A DNA stretch of 64,000 nt from assembly GCA_000729835.1 (NCBI GenBank), contig JFHB01000085.1:1-64000 (forward strand), given 5' to 3'. Made by a program: the position numbers and the translations under genes. Below the pieces are notes generated by a model. It ran no database searches, was not told the DNA's origin, and worked only from the letters and a program-made list of their open reading frames with translations. This document shows positions 44,989-57,186 of this stretch, in pieces (positions within the stretch are counted from its first letter, which is position 1; each line of letters starts with the position of its first letter). The DNA comes from Atkinsonella hypoxylon (lineage: Eukaryota; Ascomycota; Sordariomycetes; Hypocreales; Clavicipitaceae).

Positions 44989-45597
44989 GTTGCTGCAAGT
45001 AGGAGGCTACCGGCGTAACGATGATCTCTTTGCCTCATTGTAGAGGTCTTGTTTCAACTAAGCATACAGTTATATATCATGTGTTGTATATTATTTTTGG
45101 CGCTGATGCGGGTAGGTCGCTACTTTGTAATACTTGAAGAAGGAATATCAGGAGACAAACGTCTGGAACAAGCGGTCGAGGTCGAGGCCCGAACCGCAAC
45201 GAAGCGAACGATTAGAAGGTATTGCATTGGCAAGTCACGCCGCTCTATTGATTCTGCCGCAGAGCAGAAATTGTATAAGTGTACGAATAAGCGTCAAAAG
45301 AACATCGCTATAGAGAGGACATTACACATATCCATTGTCGAAAAGCATAGTCGATCATACATCAAACTAGTATTTCTTCTCGCTTTTTTGATCGCTTTTT
45401 TACAAGCGACGGCTCTTTGCTTGAGTGGTGATGGTGCCAGTGCTGACGAGATTCTAACTGACGATCAGTCATTTTCGGTTCAAATGACTCTCGAGTCAGA
45501 TCCCATTTGCTATAGCAGCGAAGCACATCGAACACGAGGAGCCGATGCATGAAGCTTGTCGCCATACTGCTTGTATTCCCAAGCTGTTTGATCATTC
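44989..45597. other. Convergent 3' spacer
   Basis: Between tim44 (+) and the NADAR gene (-). The 167-codon plus-strand frame at 45049-45552 starts from a weak context, has no family motif and partly overlaps the NADAR 3' flank; I do not support it as a gene. Confidence 0.5.
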
Positions 45598-46331
45598 TCA
45601 ATTGGCTGACCGGCCACTTCGCTCCCTGTCCTCCTCTCGAAAGCCCTTCCTCACCTCCATAAGAGCCTTCCCCAGCACATTCAAACCCCAATGTGCCTTA
45701 CAACTCTCAGCATCTTGAGCTTTTATAGCCGAACCCCCAAACAGTATCAAAGGGGCTAGCCTCAACAAGCTCTCGGTCTCCCGTCACCAGCAGCATATCG
45801 CGCAAACTGCCCTCTGGCAACGGTGCGCTCAGATCAGTACCCTTGCGAATCCCCGTCTCGTTGATAGCCGTGGTAAACTTGAGGACGTTTCCCTTCCGAA
45901 CAATTGCTTCGCGATTTTTGTTCCAAATTTCATCCGAGAAGTTTTGGACTTTTCGACCAAGATCTTTGGCTTTGCGTGGGTTACTGGCACTGAGAATCTT
46001 TCTTGAGGTGGCTTCGCCTCCGAAGAGTAAAGCTTTGTGGTATATCATGTAGCTGGAGAGACAGTATTAGTTGATAACCGAACAGCAGGAGAATTTTGTT
46101 TTTATTTTTGGGCGAGAAAGCATGACAACTGACTGTTCAGCGGTCTTGTACACAATGCCAGGATCCGCGTCGTCTCTGAATGGACAATGGTACCATTGCG
46201 AAAGATAAGCCTGTTTCATGGCCGGATTCGCGCCAGAAGAAGACATAGCCCTTTTCGTCGGAGGCGGCGTCCGTGACAGGCGTATCAGCCTTCCTGAGGA
46301 AATCTTGTACCGTCTCTTGAAGCTGCGCCAT
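45598..46331 (-). pseudogene. NADAR-domain (YbiA/DUF1768) gene with two frameshifts
   Basis: NADAR proteins act on ADP-ribose or riboflavin-pathway N-glycosides. Exon 1 starts with MAQLQETVQDFL (46331) and reaches YVFFWRESGHETG in frame. The homologous continuation LSQWYHCPFRDD is one base out of frame, at the TT pair around 46207-46208. An 81-bp intron (46053-46133, donor GTCAGT) leads to exon 2 with HYMIYHKALLFGG, ALGRKV-like DLGRKVQNFSDEIW, KFTTAINETG and ELVEASPFDTVWGFGY. There the frame stops after SSRC, but dropping one A from the AAAA at 45721-45724 opens the conserved tail AHWGLNVLGKALMEVRKGF, ending at 45598. All catalytic-region blocks are otherwise intact, so this is either a very young pseudogene or a gene with two sequence errors. 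Confidence 0.75.
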
Positions 46332-46343
46332 CTGATTACTCAA

Positions 46344-48684
46344 GATACTGTAGGATCGACTGTCAAATTATGGAATAGGGAGTATGGGAAGGTAACCCGG
46401 TCATAGCACGGCTATGAATTATCGCCTACATATCTGGGTAGACACGTAGGAGCAAAGTAAGTAGGCATGTATGTATCTATTGCACTGGAAGGTGCATCCT
46501 CGTCCTATTGTTTGAGTGCTTCAGTGACTCTCGTCTGCTCAATCTACGCTAAATCTGAACCTTCCTTGCCGAGTGAGTCAGATAGGGCCGTATCTGCAGT
46601 GGATGAGGCGCGTTCCGAGGCGAGGTTGCTTTACAGCGTAAATTTGCAGTAGGGGCCGCGGCTCATGGGGGTGAAGCCCGAGAATGAGGATAAGAAGGTC
46701 TTGATATTAGTACGGACTGTGATAAAGTATCTTCTTGATGGGATTAGGTGATATGATAGTTGTCACTTCATGCTCGAAAATATCTCTGCTGCATGTTTAT
46801 GTGTTGAGAGTGTACAATGAATGGTTTCAGTTGATGTTGTGTGAGGTTTCACGTGCTAGCATTTCTCTGGGCCTGGACTGTGAACAGATCATCTGCACAT
46901 CTAAACTAGAAAAGAGTATCAAGCATATTTCTTCCACACATCGAAAGCCGCCCTTCTTAGTAATTTTGGCTGAAGCACTGGATTATAAGTCTGTGAACAT
47001 CAATAGAGGCATTACCGTTGTAGTCGTACACTCTCATTTGTTGAAGTAATATACTTCATCTATATATTCTTGTACATGTTTGTTATTTACAGAAGCACAA
47101 CTCCGAATAATAACACTCGACTAGTAGAAACAACGAGGATATTTGGTAGCGGAATAGCAATGTAGCTATTATTTCATCATTTCACGCCGCAGATTCTTTC
47201 TTCGAGCTAGTAAAGTGCGCTGCGTTGTGTCATTGGACCCTTCAGAATCTGCCGCAGCTACGTGAATGTCATGGCGAGGCCAGAGAAAAACCTTTCCTCA
47301 CCCGAGCGGAGTCTGTTCGGCAGCGCAGTGTAATTTGCTCACAGCTTGCCGTGATTGCCATTGCGCATCGTCTTGCATAATGTCGGCACGGATGGAACAA
47401 CGGCCCAGCCTGGATACTTGGAAAATCTGTTTCCGGCCGCATAATAGACCACCCCATTCAACACTGCAATTTTCAGAGCGAAACGCTTCGTCGCTAGACG
47501 TCGAACTGTTTTGACCTGTTGTCGATGCAAAATGCGGGCCATGAAAATGGAAATAAAATGGTGACGCATATATGTACACGGTCAAGTTGACGTTCGTTGC
47601 AGGAATTGCACATCGCCCCACTTTTCTGATTTCCGGTTTCTGGTTTCCGGTTGGTCAGCACAAAAGTGTGACATCTCCTGTATAAGTCAACGTAATAAGA
47701 ATTTCTATACGGAGTACTCTGTACGTACGCGTAAGAATATATGTGTAGATAGGTAATTAATTGTATAATCAATTGTTTCGCGAATGATTCTATCAACTTC
47801 AGCTGAGTATCCCTCAGCTCAACGTGAAAAAACTGGAGCATCCATTGGGCCACTAGTGGTACAACCCTCCATGTTATGTGTAGCGGCCGCCCGTAATTAA
47901 TTATCAAGCGACATGTTGGAAAGCTGAGACCCTTGCTTTTTTCACCAATGTATGTACGGAGTACTCCGCAGCCCGATCTGATTTCCCCCATGACCCCCCG
48001 CTAACCATTTTGGGCAACACCCGCCGAGCGGTTAAACTGCCTTTGGTCATGGGTCGCTGTTACTACGAGGGGCGGGTGGGAAAATGTGTCGAAATACTTG
48101 AATAAAGCATATGTAATGACCCGAAATGGCAGCTGTCGGCGAGCGAGAACCGAACCGCGCCCTCAACTCCCGAGGCCGGTAAGGCTCGCCGAAGTATCTC
48201 TCCACCACACACCATCTTTCCTTGTTCTGCAACAATCGGGCACGAGCTTTGCAGAGGAAAACGAGGGATTACTAGGCGGCGTAGAACAAATAATTTGCCG
48301 AGAATCGGATAATTTGGGTTGGGATTGAGTGTTCTTTTCCGTCCTTGAAGTCCTTCTTACCAGATACTTAAGACGAGTCACGTCGATTTTGCTCTATGTT
48401 AATCGTTCAGATATTTCAACTTGAAAGCCAGCTTGGTCCAGTCTACTGTATCACCGATAGGAATTCAAAGCTATCTACCCCGGTTCCCCGAAGATAATAG
48501 TTCTTGCTCTTATTGAAGCATTTTATCTTTGGGACAACCAAAGCACCACATCAATATCCATTGCATGCCTCTTAGTGGGCTACACCGAACAAACTGTTCT
48601 GACTTAGAGACCGACGTCGTCTTAACCATATCTCATTTTCACCTCTATAAGTCGAGTTCATCTAAAATTCTGTTTCCCACTACG
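46344..48684. other. Gene-free region upstream of inositol oxygenase
   Basis: 2.3 kb without a supported gene. Two TACGGAGTA words occur, at 47708-47718 (TACGGAGTACT) and at 47955-47968 (the palindrome-like TACGGAGTACTCCG), and a short inverted pair TGAAGTA/TACTTCA lies at about 47042-47058. Open frames (46735-47049, 47266-47514, minus 47494-47991) show no family content. Confidence 0.5.
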
Positions 48685-49611
48685 ATGGCTCCTTCAGCAA
48701 TTACGGAGTACCTGCCAAATCAGAGCCGTGGCCAAGTCCTGGAGAGCCTCTCCGATGCCATCGACGATGTGAACTGCATTAAATACGACGCGAAAGCTAA
48801 ATTCGATTCTAATAAAGACAAAACTCAGTTCCGACAGTACGAAAGTGCCTGCGATAGAGTCAAAAACTTCTACCTAGAGCAGCACGAGAAGCAGACCGTC
48901 GCCCACAATCTTGCTGCCCGCAATCGTTTCAACAGTGCTACTCGGGTGCGACCGGAGATGACCGTTTGGCAAGCCATTGAAAAGCTCAACACTCTTGTAG
49001 ACGAATCTGACCCCGATACTGAGCTTTCTCAGATTGAGCATCTGTTACAGTCTGCTGAGGCTATCCGCCGAGATGGTAAGCCTCGCTGGATGCAGCTCAC
49101 GGGTTTGATTCATGACTTGGGAAAATTGATGCTCTTCTTCCCCGAACTCGAGACCCAGGGTCAGTGGGATGTGGTTGGCGACACTTTTCCTGTCGGCTGT
49201 GCTTTTGACAAGCGCATCATCTTATCTGATACCTTTGCCGCCAACCCGGATAACAAGGATCCCATCTACAGCAGCAAATATGGCATCTACACACCTGGAT
49301 GTGGTCTCGACAACGTCATGCTCAGCTGGGGACACGACGAGTACTTGTACCACGTTGTAAAAGATCAATCCACCCTTCCTGATGAGGCTCTTGCCATGAT
49401 CCGCTACCACTCCTTTTACCCTTGGCATAGGGAGGGTGCCTATCGCGAGCTCATGTCCAAGAAGGATCATAACATGCTCAAGGCTGTTAAGGCTTTCAAT
49501 GTTTACGACTTGTATAGCAAGAGTGACGATGTGCCATCGGTTGAGGAGCTCAAGCCATACTATATGGAGCTCATTGACGAGTTCTTTCCCCAGAAGGTGG
49601 TGAAGTGGTAG
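48685..49611 (+). CDS. miox: Inositol oxygenase (MIOX)
   Basis: Non-haem di-iron oxygenase converting myo-inositol and O2 to D-glucuronate, the first step of inositol catabolism, in the cytosol. Single exon, 308 residues, near the usual 285-320. All iron ligands can be placed: His119 (EHLLQSAEAIR), His143-Asp144 (GLIHDLGK), His217 (WGHDEYLYH), His242 (YHSFYPWH) and Asp275 (VYDLYSKSD). The substrate-binding ESDPD motif lies near residue 110. The C-terminal ELIDEFFPQKVVKW is the standard ending. The start was chosen at the first ATG giving the family N terminus; an open frame continues upstream without similarity. No other inositol-pathway gene is adjacent. Confidence 0.96.
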   Translation: MAPSAITEYLPNQSRGQVLESLSDAIDDVNCIKYDAKAKFDSNKDKTQFRQYESACDRVKNFYLEQHEKQTVAHNLAARNRFNSATRVRPEMTVWQAIEKLNTLVDESDPDTELSQIEHLLQSAEAIRRDGKPRWMQLTGLIHDLGKLMLFFPELETQGQWDVVGDTFPVGCAFDKRIILSDTFAANPDNKDPIYSSKYGIYTPGCGLDNVMLSWGHDEYLYHVVKDQSTLPDEALAMIRYHSFYPWHREGAYRELMSKKDHNMLKAVKAFNVYDLYSKSDDVPSVEELKPYYMELIDEFFPQKVVKW

Positions 49612-51090
49612 GCAAAGGGTGCTTCGCTTGGTGTTAACCATGACGAATCGCTTCTGCCACCCTGCTGAATGAGAATTTTCACGTCGTCTTTCCACTCTTG
49701 TTTTTCTGCGTCTATTCCTTTAAGCTTGATGTCTGAAGACGATGCAACAATGAAGTCCATGGAGTGAGCAAAATCATGTCGGTAAGTGGCAAATATATAT
49801 AATGATAATCTACTTTGTCAGCCGGAAACATCACCCTAAATCACCCACAGTACCCAAATCGCGATCGACTCAACCTTCCCAACGAGGTAGTTGTTCACAA
49901 CCTACAACAAGAGATGATACTCTTAGACTAATTAGAAATGCCTTCAAACTGATCAATCAAGCAGTTTAGATTATTGGTTCCTTTCACTGCATTTACTTTT
50001 GTTATTCTGCTAGCCTATAAGCACTTAATCTGTCGAATTTGTCTCTATTGCGGCAAAGTGCTAAGTCTAGAAGGGGAAATTTCTAAGACCTTTATTGTAA
50101 AAGATCTTATGACACTGTAAATATCACATTAAAAAGAGTCAGTAGCATGTAAGGGAAAAAGGCATGCTTCTTATGTCAATTGATCGGTGGAAATACTACC
50201 AATTTAAAGAGGCTAGACTCCTAACTGCTTGCTCCCAACACGCCACATGTGCTTGAGGGCGCGACTTCCGACGCGACACCCTAAAGATATGAACAACAAG
50301 CTCATAAGCGGTGTCAGCGAATGCAATGGTTGCAACAGTTATCTCAACAATGGCACCCGGCGGATGACAGAACACTATCGCAAAATCCTTTCTGTGTGAT
50401 AGCAAACATTGCTCAATTCACTCGCACTGTGGTAGCATTTTCTAGTGGTAAGTCCCAGGTCCTTTGCGTCAATTCCTTTGTCCGATGTTACAGACCTTTT
50501 TTTTTTGATTTTTTTTTTTTTGTTTTTTTCCCCAACACAGATTGAGCAGTGGCACGTGCGATGTTGACTAGTCATGATATCTGTACGTCCAGCAAATCAC
50601 TATTCTGATGCTTTGTGCCTACAATTGCTGAATCCAGTGTACAGGTGGCGACTGAAAAGCTGAAACCCGAGTGATGGAGTAACGCGCACCAGCTGCTTGG
50701 AAATAGATACGTTCTATTCGGGCACACGAACCTTGGACACGGCCAGACCAAAAGGTGTGTGGTAATACGCAAAAAGTGGGCTTCACTAATGTCGCTGAAA
50801 GCAGACAGAAGTAGTTGTTGGACCATTTAATCTTAGCAATCACGTTTGCTGCAATTCTCAGTCATAGCGCGACAGAGGAATGGACGTACGGAGGAACTGC
50901 AACCGGATTTTTGAGCACCGGGTGTTTAGTCGAAAGGCATGTATCATATATCGCATGTACCGGGATAATGATGGAAGAGGTCGCTTGGTAATATCCGTGC
51001 TCCGTGCGGAGTAAGTTCCTGGACGTAGGGCTCCAGGTACGTGACTGATCCGCAATTCCCTCTAGCTTGTGGGCCACGCCACAAGTGACC

Positions 51091-51130
51091 TGTAGCGATC
51101 TGTATCGACCTGTAGCGACCTGTAGTGACC
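51091..51130 (+). repeat. Four-copy 10-bp tandem repeat (TGTAGCGACC)
   Basis: Units read tgtagcgatc, tgtatcgacc, tgtagcgacc and tgtagtgacc. Each differs from the consensus by no more than one base. Confidence 0.9.
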
Positions 51131-53299
51131 ATTATAGATACCTAGGGTGAGGTTGTAAGATGTGTAGTGTTCCCTTGAATAGTTTGGACTGTTGCTAGTA
51201 TTTTATAGTTGGTATAGCAGAGAAAGTGCCTCTTACACTCGTACACCGACAACCCTGATTGGTTGACTAGGTAGGTAGCTGGTTGGTTGTTGCTCTTCGG
51301 GCGACTGAAAATTGCCGACCTTCCACTTTCAGACTAGTCGGTGTTTTGCCGGCACCTCTCTGCACATTTACGTGGCACGCCTTGCCGGCACGAAAATTAT
51401 GAAGGTAATCACTTGAATGCATATAAGAAAAGCTTTGGCCTGCAACTAAGAGCTAATTTGCTTGAAAACGCTATTTCTGCTGTCTTCTTCAAATGTGTAT
51501 ATATAAATCGGTCTCACTGGATGTTCTATCCCTTTGAGGGCGCGAAGGCACCAACGAGGTCACGGGATCCACACACGCTTCAGAACGTGCAGTTATGGAG
51601 AGGGGTGTGTGCATCAGCCTGCCTCGACATAGTGCTGTTATCCCTGTTAAAAGCATAACACGACGAGCAGGTGAACTGGCTTGTGGACCAATCAGGACCG
51701 AGATGAATCAGCGGTCCTTGAAGGTATTGTGCGAACGTCATCACGATAGAAGCCCCTGACAATTTCCAAAAGGTACAAAAGGGTACGTCCTCTCTACTTG
51801 CCAGGAGGTAGATACTTCCCTAAGCTAGGTAAATATCTACGGTATCGAGGCTATCATCCCTTTGCCAGTCAAGGTGCAGGCAGGGCCTGGTTCTCCCTCA
51901 TTATCGATTATCTGATAATCCCTGTTCTAGGTACCTAAGGTAGCTACCAAGCTGCTGCCTTGACTTTGGCAAATGCATGCACAGGTACGGAATACCAGAC
52001 CTCAAATACCTACTACCTCCTAGGGTATCCAAATTCAAGGTGGTGTGGGCCTTGCGACTAAATTAATCGAGCCATGGGCCATGGAGGCAGGTCCCCTCAT
52101 CACCGCTGTAAGTGGACCTCCATGAACCATCGATGCCACTGTGTTGCACACCGATGTTTGCACGGCATCCAGGTTGGCCTCACCAGTTCAGTCCAAGACC
52201 CAAAATGCAGATTGGCGCTACTCTGCATGACTCAAACGGGAGGGCCAGTCGTAGCGGCGCATACGGAACAGCAGATAATAAAGGACGTTAGCACAGATTG
52301 CACAATGTAAGGCAGAGGTAATGTATCACATATCGTACAATAAAGGGAAAAAAAAAAATTTGTGGCCGGGCCTTGCTCGGGATATGCTTGTCATTTCGAA
52401 TGGTGTGGTCGCGGACCAGGCTGTTGGGTTGACGAATCCATAACCGGTCAGGATAGGAATCAGTTCAGGGGGGTGGTCGACCTCCGAGTGTCGTATAGTT
52501 TGTAAGTTGAGCCCGCGCACGGTATTTGTCACGAATCTGAACCCCAGCGATGGCCTGTGTGTCAATCCAACAAGTTGTCACTTGGTGTTTCCAACACACA
52601 AGTCCTGGTGGCCGACTTCTAGTCTGTGTTAACGACGGTCTGTCTGGAAATCAGATGACGTTTTACCAGCACGCAACGAGATTCTTGGACAACAAGTCGA
52701 TATTGACACATCAACAACAGAACCATCTCCTCGATACCGAGCTGCTCCGACTTGGTACCGACCAGGCTTTGCATCAATCAAGCAAGATCTTCACAAGATC
52801 TGTCTTTTAGGTACTCATTCCCGCAGTGCTACGGAGTAATTCATGCTGCAATACTCTGTAGAAGTACTAGCAAAGCATTTGTGCTACTAAGAGGTACATT
52901 GTAAGTATTATATACATCTCCAGCGGCTCTGCTTAGCCAAGCTCTTGACAAGACTCGCGACACATCGCGATAGTCAAATTTAAGATGTTGCTAGTTTGCT
53001 GCTGCTAATTAGCCTTAAGCCGCTGATACTAGCTAAAACACGTTCATCAATATGTAGTGATTTAGTGACAAATGTTTCCGAACGCTAGTTACCAATACCA
53101 CTCGAGGTCGCGCGCCCAAGCCAGGGTTGTGGGACTACGAAGCCGGGTTAAAGCCAGCCCGGTATCAAGGAGATGGGGAATAAAAAAAGAACGAACTGGT
53201 CAGATAATAAGGAGCAAATAATATTTTTAGCCCCAGCTTGTTCCAAATGCAAACAGACTCGAATCGGTCAACGATGAAAGTCGAGCTGCAGGTCGACTG

Positions 53300-53344
53300 C
53301 CCTAGGTAGGTAGGTACCTAGGTAGGTAGGTAGGTAGGTACCTT
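53300..53344. repeat. AGGT tetranucleotide run with TACCTAGGTA palindromes
   Basis: About 45 bp of near-perfect (GTAG)n interrupted by two palindromic TACCTAGGTA-type centres. Longest uninterrupted copy of this word family in the window. Confidence 0.85.
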
Positions 53345-54181
53345 TAATTAGCAGTGGAGCAAGAGCAAGGGGGGCTAGAGTGGGCGCCGCGGCATCAATT
53401 GTTATTCGAAGGAAGGAGCGGCAGCGGCTTGCTGTTGGCCCTTGATGGCTGAACATCACCGACTTCTCGTTTGACGGGTGCCTGGTTCCATTGTTCCATT
53501 ATTAACCCCAGCCTGCGGTAGCATACAGGTACCTGCCCTCCAGGCACCTCACGATAACTAGCCCGCGCTCGAGAATGGCTGGGATCGGTTGGCCAGACAT
53601 CAATTGATGCCTGTTTGTTCATTTGTAGCTGCCTACCTAGGTATACGGTGCCTAGGTTCTAGGTACCTACCTACCTATATTGACCACTCGGCCCTTCGAC
53701 CTCATATGAGCCTCAACTCTGACATCCACTTTACGAGCTGGCCCAATGTAGCTGCTCTTGTTCAAGCACGCCGCGATTTTCCATCTTGAAAAGGTCTCTC
53801 TCGGGCAATTTGCCCCGACCTTGACGGTCCTCCTTATCCAACACTTTCGTTATTGTGTCTTGGCTGATACTGTTTGTCCCCGTTTCATTTTCCGTCCTAC
53901 CAACGGCCGCCCTAGTCCTTCGTGTGCTCCTAGCTCAAGAGCGCAGCCGGGGCACACTATTGATGATCCCACCGCCTCTATCTTGCCATTTTCTTTTCTT
54001 TTTTTCTTTTTTTCCAAGTTCAAATTTAGCATCTCCCGCCGGGTCCGCCGTGGCTTCTACAACTCTCACGAACATCGCAATTGGATTTCTGTGGAGGAAC
54101 TTGGCCTGAGTCTGGTCTTCCTGAATAGCAACATTGTTGATCTCTGCATCTTCAGCACCAGTGGGGGTTTCCTAGCCTGAT

Positions 54182-57100
54182 ATGGAGTTAGCTCAGCCGG
54201 ATTCAGCAGCACCGCCGCTGCTTTACTATGTTTATCCAGGCACCGTTTTTTGCTGCTTTCTGGCAACATATCTGCTCTCTGTTTGTACTTTGCAGAAGCT
54301 AAGACTGGAAAGAGAATCAAACTCTGGTCCTGACAGCAGGACGGTTGCTGTTGGACTACTCGGAATATTTGTTGTCACCTACATTGTGCAGCTTGTCACC
54401 CTGGTTGCTACCGCTGCTTCCGACAAACTATGGCCGCCTGAGGAGCATACCGTTGTTGGGAGCTTATCATGCCTACTTGTCTTTGGGATTCAAATATCCT
54501 GGCTTTCGTGGACCGTGGACTTAGTGTGGTACCCATATCAAGCAGCGTGGGCACTCGCGTTAATCTTTGAAGTCATTCTGAGCATTTTCATTTTCATCTA
54601 CTCTAGATCACAGGCGCTGCGACGATACGAAATTGCTGAACTTTCATTGATCTTCACCCGTTGCGTCATTCTTCTCATACTCCTGCTCTTGACTTACATT
54701 CAACGCCTCATGTCAGCTATTCGACCTGCTGCGGCAGAAGAGAATGAACCGCTACTAGCTAACGGAACTAACTCCAATGAGTCCGCTTATGGATCAACAT
54801 CAGATACCGAGGCTCCTTCTGATGAAGAGATGGAATATTCTTGGGAGCGGCGAGAGCGGGAAGCGAGAGAAGCCATGGAGAAGCGACTCAAGGAAGGTGG
54901 CAATTGGTTCACCTATGCCAACGGTTTTATGGTAAGCAATTTCCTTATGGATCTATGTCATCCAACTTCTCGCCCTGGTTAGAATAAATCTCACAGAACG
55001 TGACTAATTTTGGTCGTATTTACTCTGGCTTACCATTTGAAGATCCTTTTTCCTTACGTTTGGCCAGTTGGAAATCGTGCTTTGCAACTTCGAGCAGCCG
55101 CCGTGGGCTTATGCCTTTTAGCGTCGAATTTCCTACACCTATTGATCCCCCGGCAAACGGCCATAATCATGGACAGCCTGTCAGGCTCAAATCAAAGTAA
55201 TCCTTGGGTAGCCGTGGCAATCTTCGCTGCACTGAGGCTAGCGTCGTCCGATTCAGGCATTGAGCTTTTGCGAGAATGGCTATGGGTACCAGTTCGCTAT
55301 TATTCCCATGATGCAATGTCACGGGCTGCATACTCTCACATAATACACTTATCGGCAGATTTCCATGATTCCAAGAGTTCTTCCGACATGATGGTAGCAA
55401 TTCATGGCGGTCATGCTGTGTCCAAAGTTGTAGAAAACGTATTGCTCCAAGCAGTCCCGATGTTAATCGATATGTGTGTCGCCATCGTCTATCTATCAGC
55501 TACATTCGGTTCGTACGAAGGATTTATCACCTTGGCCACTGGAACTATCTTCTTCATCATGGCAGCGAGATTGGTGGCCGAATCAAAGGCGTCAAGTCGA
55601 CTTCGTGTACATGCCCTATTTCAGGAGCATTATGTTCGCCAATCGGGACTGCAAGGATGGCAGACTGTGAGCGCTTTCAATCAGATCGGCTATGAGGACA
55701 ACAGGCATGCCAATGCCGTAAGTAACAGGTGGCTTAGAGAGCAAAAATTTATTTTGAGCTGGCAAGTCTCAATAGCATTCCAAACAATGGTTCTCACTTG
55801 CGGTTTGCTAGCTAGTGCTTTCTTAGCCGTATATCGAATCAAAAGCGGCAGAGCTACATCTGGTCAATTCGCTATGCTTTTAATGTATTGGTCGCAATTA
55901 ACGTCACCATTACAATTTTTTGCTAGACTGGGGAAGAGCATGAGCGACGATTTCATCGATGCTGAGAGATTGTTGGAGGTCATGAAAACGAAGCCCACGG
56001 TAGAGAACCGAAAAGGAGCAGGACATTTGAAGCTTGTATCAGGACATGTCAAGTTTGACAATGTTTATTTCAGCTACGATGGCCAGAAAAAGATCATTGA
56101 TGGGATCTCCTTGGATGTTCGTCCCGGAGAGACAGTGGCCTTTGTCGGCGCAACTGGAGCGGGCAAATCTACCCTCTTGAAGCTCCTCGATCGGTTTTAC
56201 GACGTTACTGGTGGAAGCATTTCCATCGATGGCAAAGACATTCGGGAAGTAGACCTATTCAGGTAAGTGACATGAATGTTTCGCGACATAGCTGGATTTG
56301 CTCTTAACTTGATCCGTTCGGTAGTCTTCGGGATTGTATTGGCATAGTGCCCCAAAATCCAATACTTTTCGATGACACGATTATGAGCAATGTTAGGTAC
56401 GGGAGAATCACAGCAACAGACGAGGAAGTATTCGAAGCATGTCGTGCCGCTTGTATACATGATAAGATCGAGGGATTCACGCATGGTAGGTGACCCTGGA
56501 TTGAATACAAGTTGCCTTAGTATGTCCTAACATTGTTAGGGTACGAAACTCGAGTTGGGGAACGAGGCGTGTAAGTGACTTACTTATAGTCTATCTGAAT
56601 TTTATGGTGCTGACAGCCATAGGAAACTATCGGGTGGGGAACTCCAGCGAGTTGCTATTGCAAGAGCAATCTTAAGACGGCCCGATATCGTCTTGCTGGA
56701 CGAGGCAACCAGTGCTGTCGACACAGACACAGAACATAAGATTCAGCTTTCGCTTAAGCAGCTATGCCGGGGTCGCACAACTTTTGTCGTGGCGTAAGCA
56801 GAACGAAAGACATTCCAGCGTGTTGATTTGAGACTAATGATCCCAGGCATCGTCTGTCGACTATCATGAACGCAGACCGCATTGTCGTCGTAGAACATGG
56901 TCAGGTTGTAGAACAAGGCAGCCACAATGAACTGATTGTGGCCAATGGTAGGTATGCGGAGCTGTGGTCTAAACAGGTCTTTTTACGCCCACGGAAATCC
57001 CTCGATATGCAAGACTTCATAGACGACAGGTCTGCAATGGCGGATGACCTATCATCGGAGCAAACGGCGGCCGATCTTGGCAAGCCGGAGGGCGTGGACT

Positions 57101-57186
57101 CTGATGGTGAGGGGACCAACTCTGACGATGATGAACGGGAGTCCAATCATACAAGAGACGCACAGCACATACAACACCAGATTTAG
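54182..57186 (+). CDS. hmt1: HMT1-type half ABC transporter (ABCB6/HMT subfamily)
   Basis: Half-size ABC exporter with an extra N-terminal membrane domain, like fission-yeast Hmt1, which handles glutathione/phytochelatin-related substrates at the vacuole. Six exons (54182-54931, 55043-56262, 56325-56485, 56540-56570, 56623-56793, 56847-57186) give 890 residues. About five hydrophobic spans in residues 10-195 precede a charged linker (ESAYGSTSDTEAPSDEE) and the six-span ABC core. Walker A GATGAGKST is at 619-627, the Q-loop in GIVPQNPILFDD, the signature LSGGE at 723-727, Walker B IVLLDEA near 743-749 and the H-loop in VVAHRLSTI. The 111-bp first intron was placed at the GAAG acceptor because only that joins NGFM to ILFPYVWPVG in frame. 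Exon 4 is just 31 nt. The acidic C-terminal tail is unusual but probably disordered. Confidence 0.92.

Larger units (their letters stand above)
49612..54181. other. 4.6 kb gene-poor region
   Basis: No supported gene over 4.6 kb. It contains T-rich DNA at 50497-50529, a four-unit 10-bp tandem at 51091-51130, TACC/GGTA clusters at 51268-51280, 51815-51950, 53300-53344 and 53630-53675, a TACGGAGTA at 52830-52838, and an A-run at about 52350-52359. From about 53760 the sequence turns pyrimidine-rich, which suits the leader of the ABC transporter gene. The 140-codon frame at 53758-54180 most likely lies in that leader. Confidence 0.5.

Noticed and set aside
45049..45552. 167-codon frame after tim44
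   Set aside because: No recognisable domain, weak start, and it lies in a convergent 3' spacer.
53758..54180. 140-codon frame before the ABC transporter
   Set aside because: Low-complexity Phe/Ser content from a pyrimidine-rich leader; it ends directly before the hmt1 ATG.
54997..55042. Earlier acceptor (CACAG at 54996) for hmt1 exon 2
   Set aside because: It puts the following sequence in the wrong frame; only the GAAG acceptor at 55042 restores the conserved transporter sequence.
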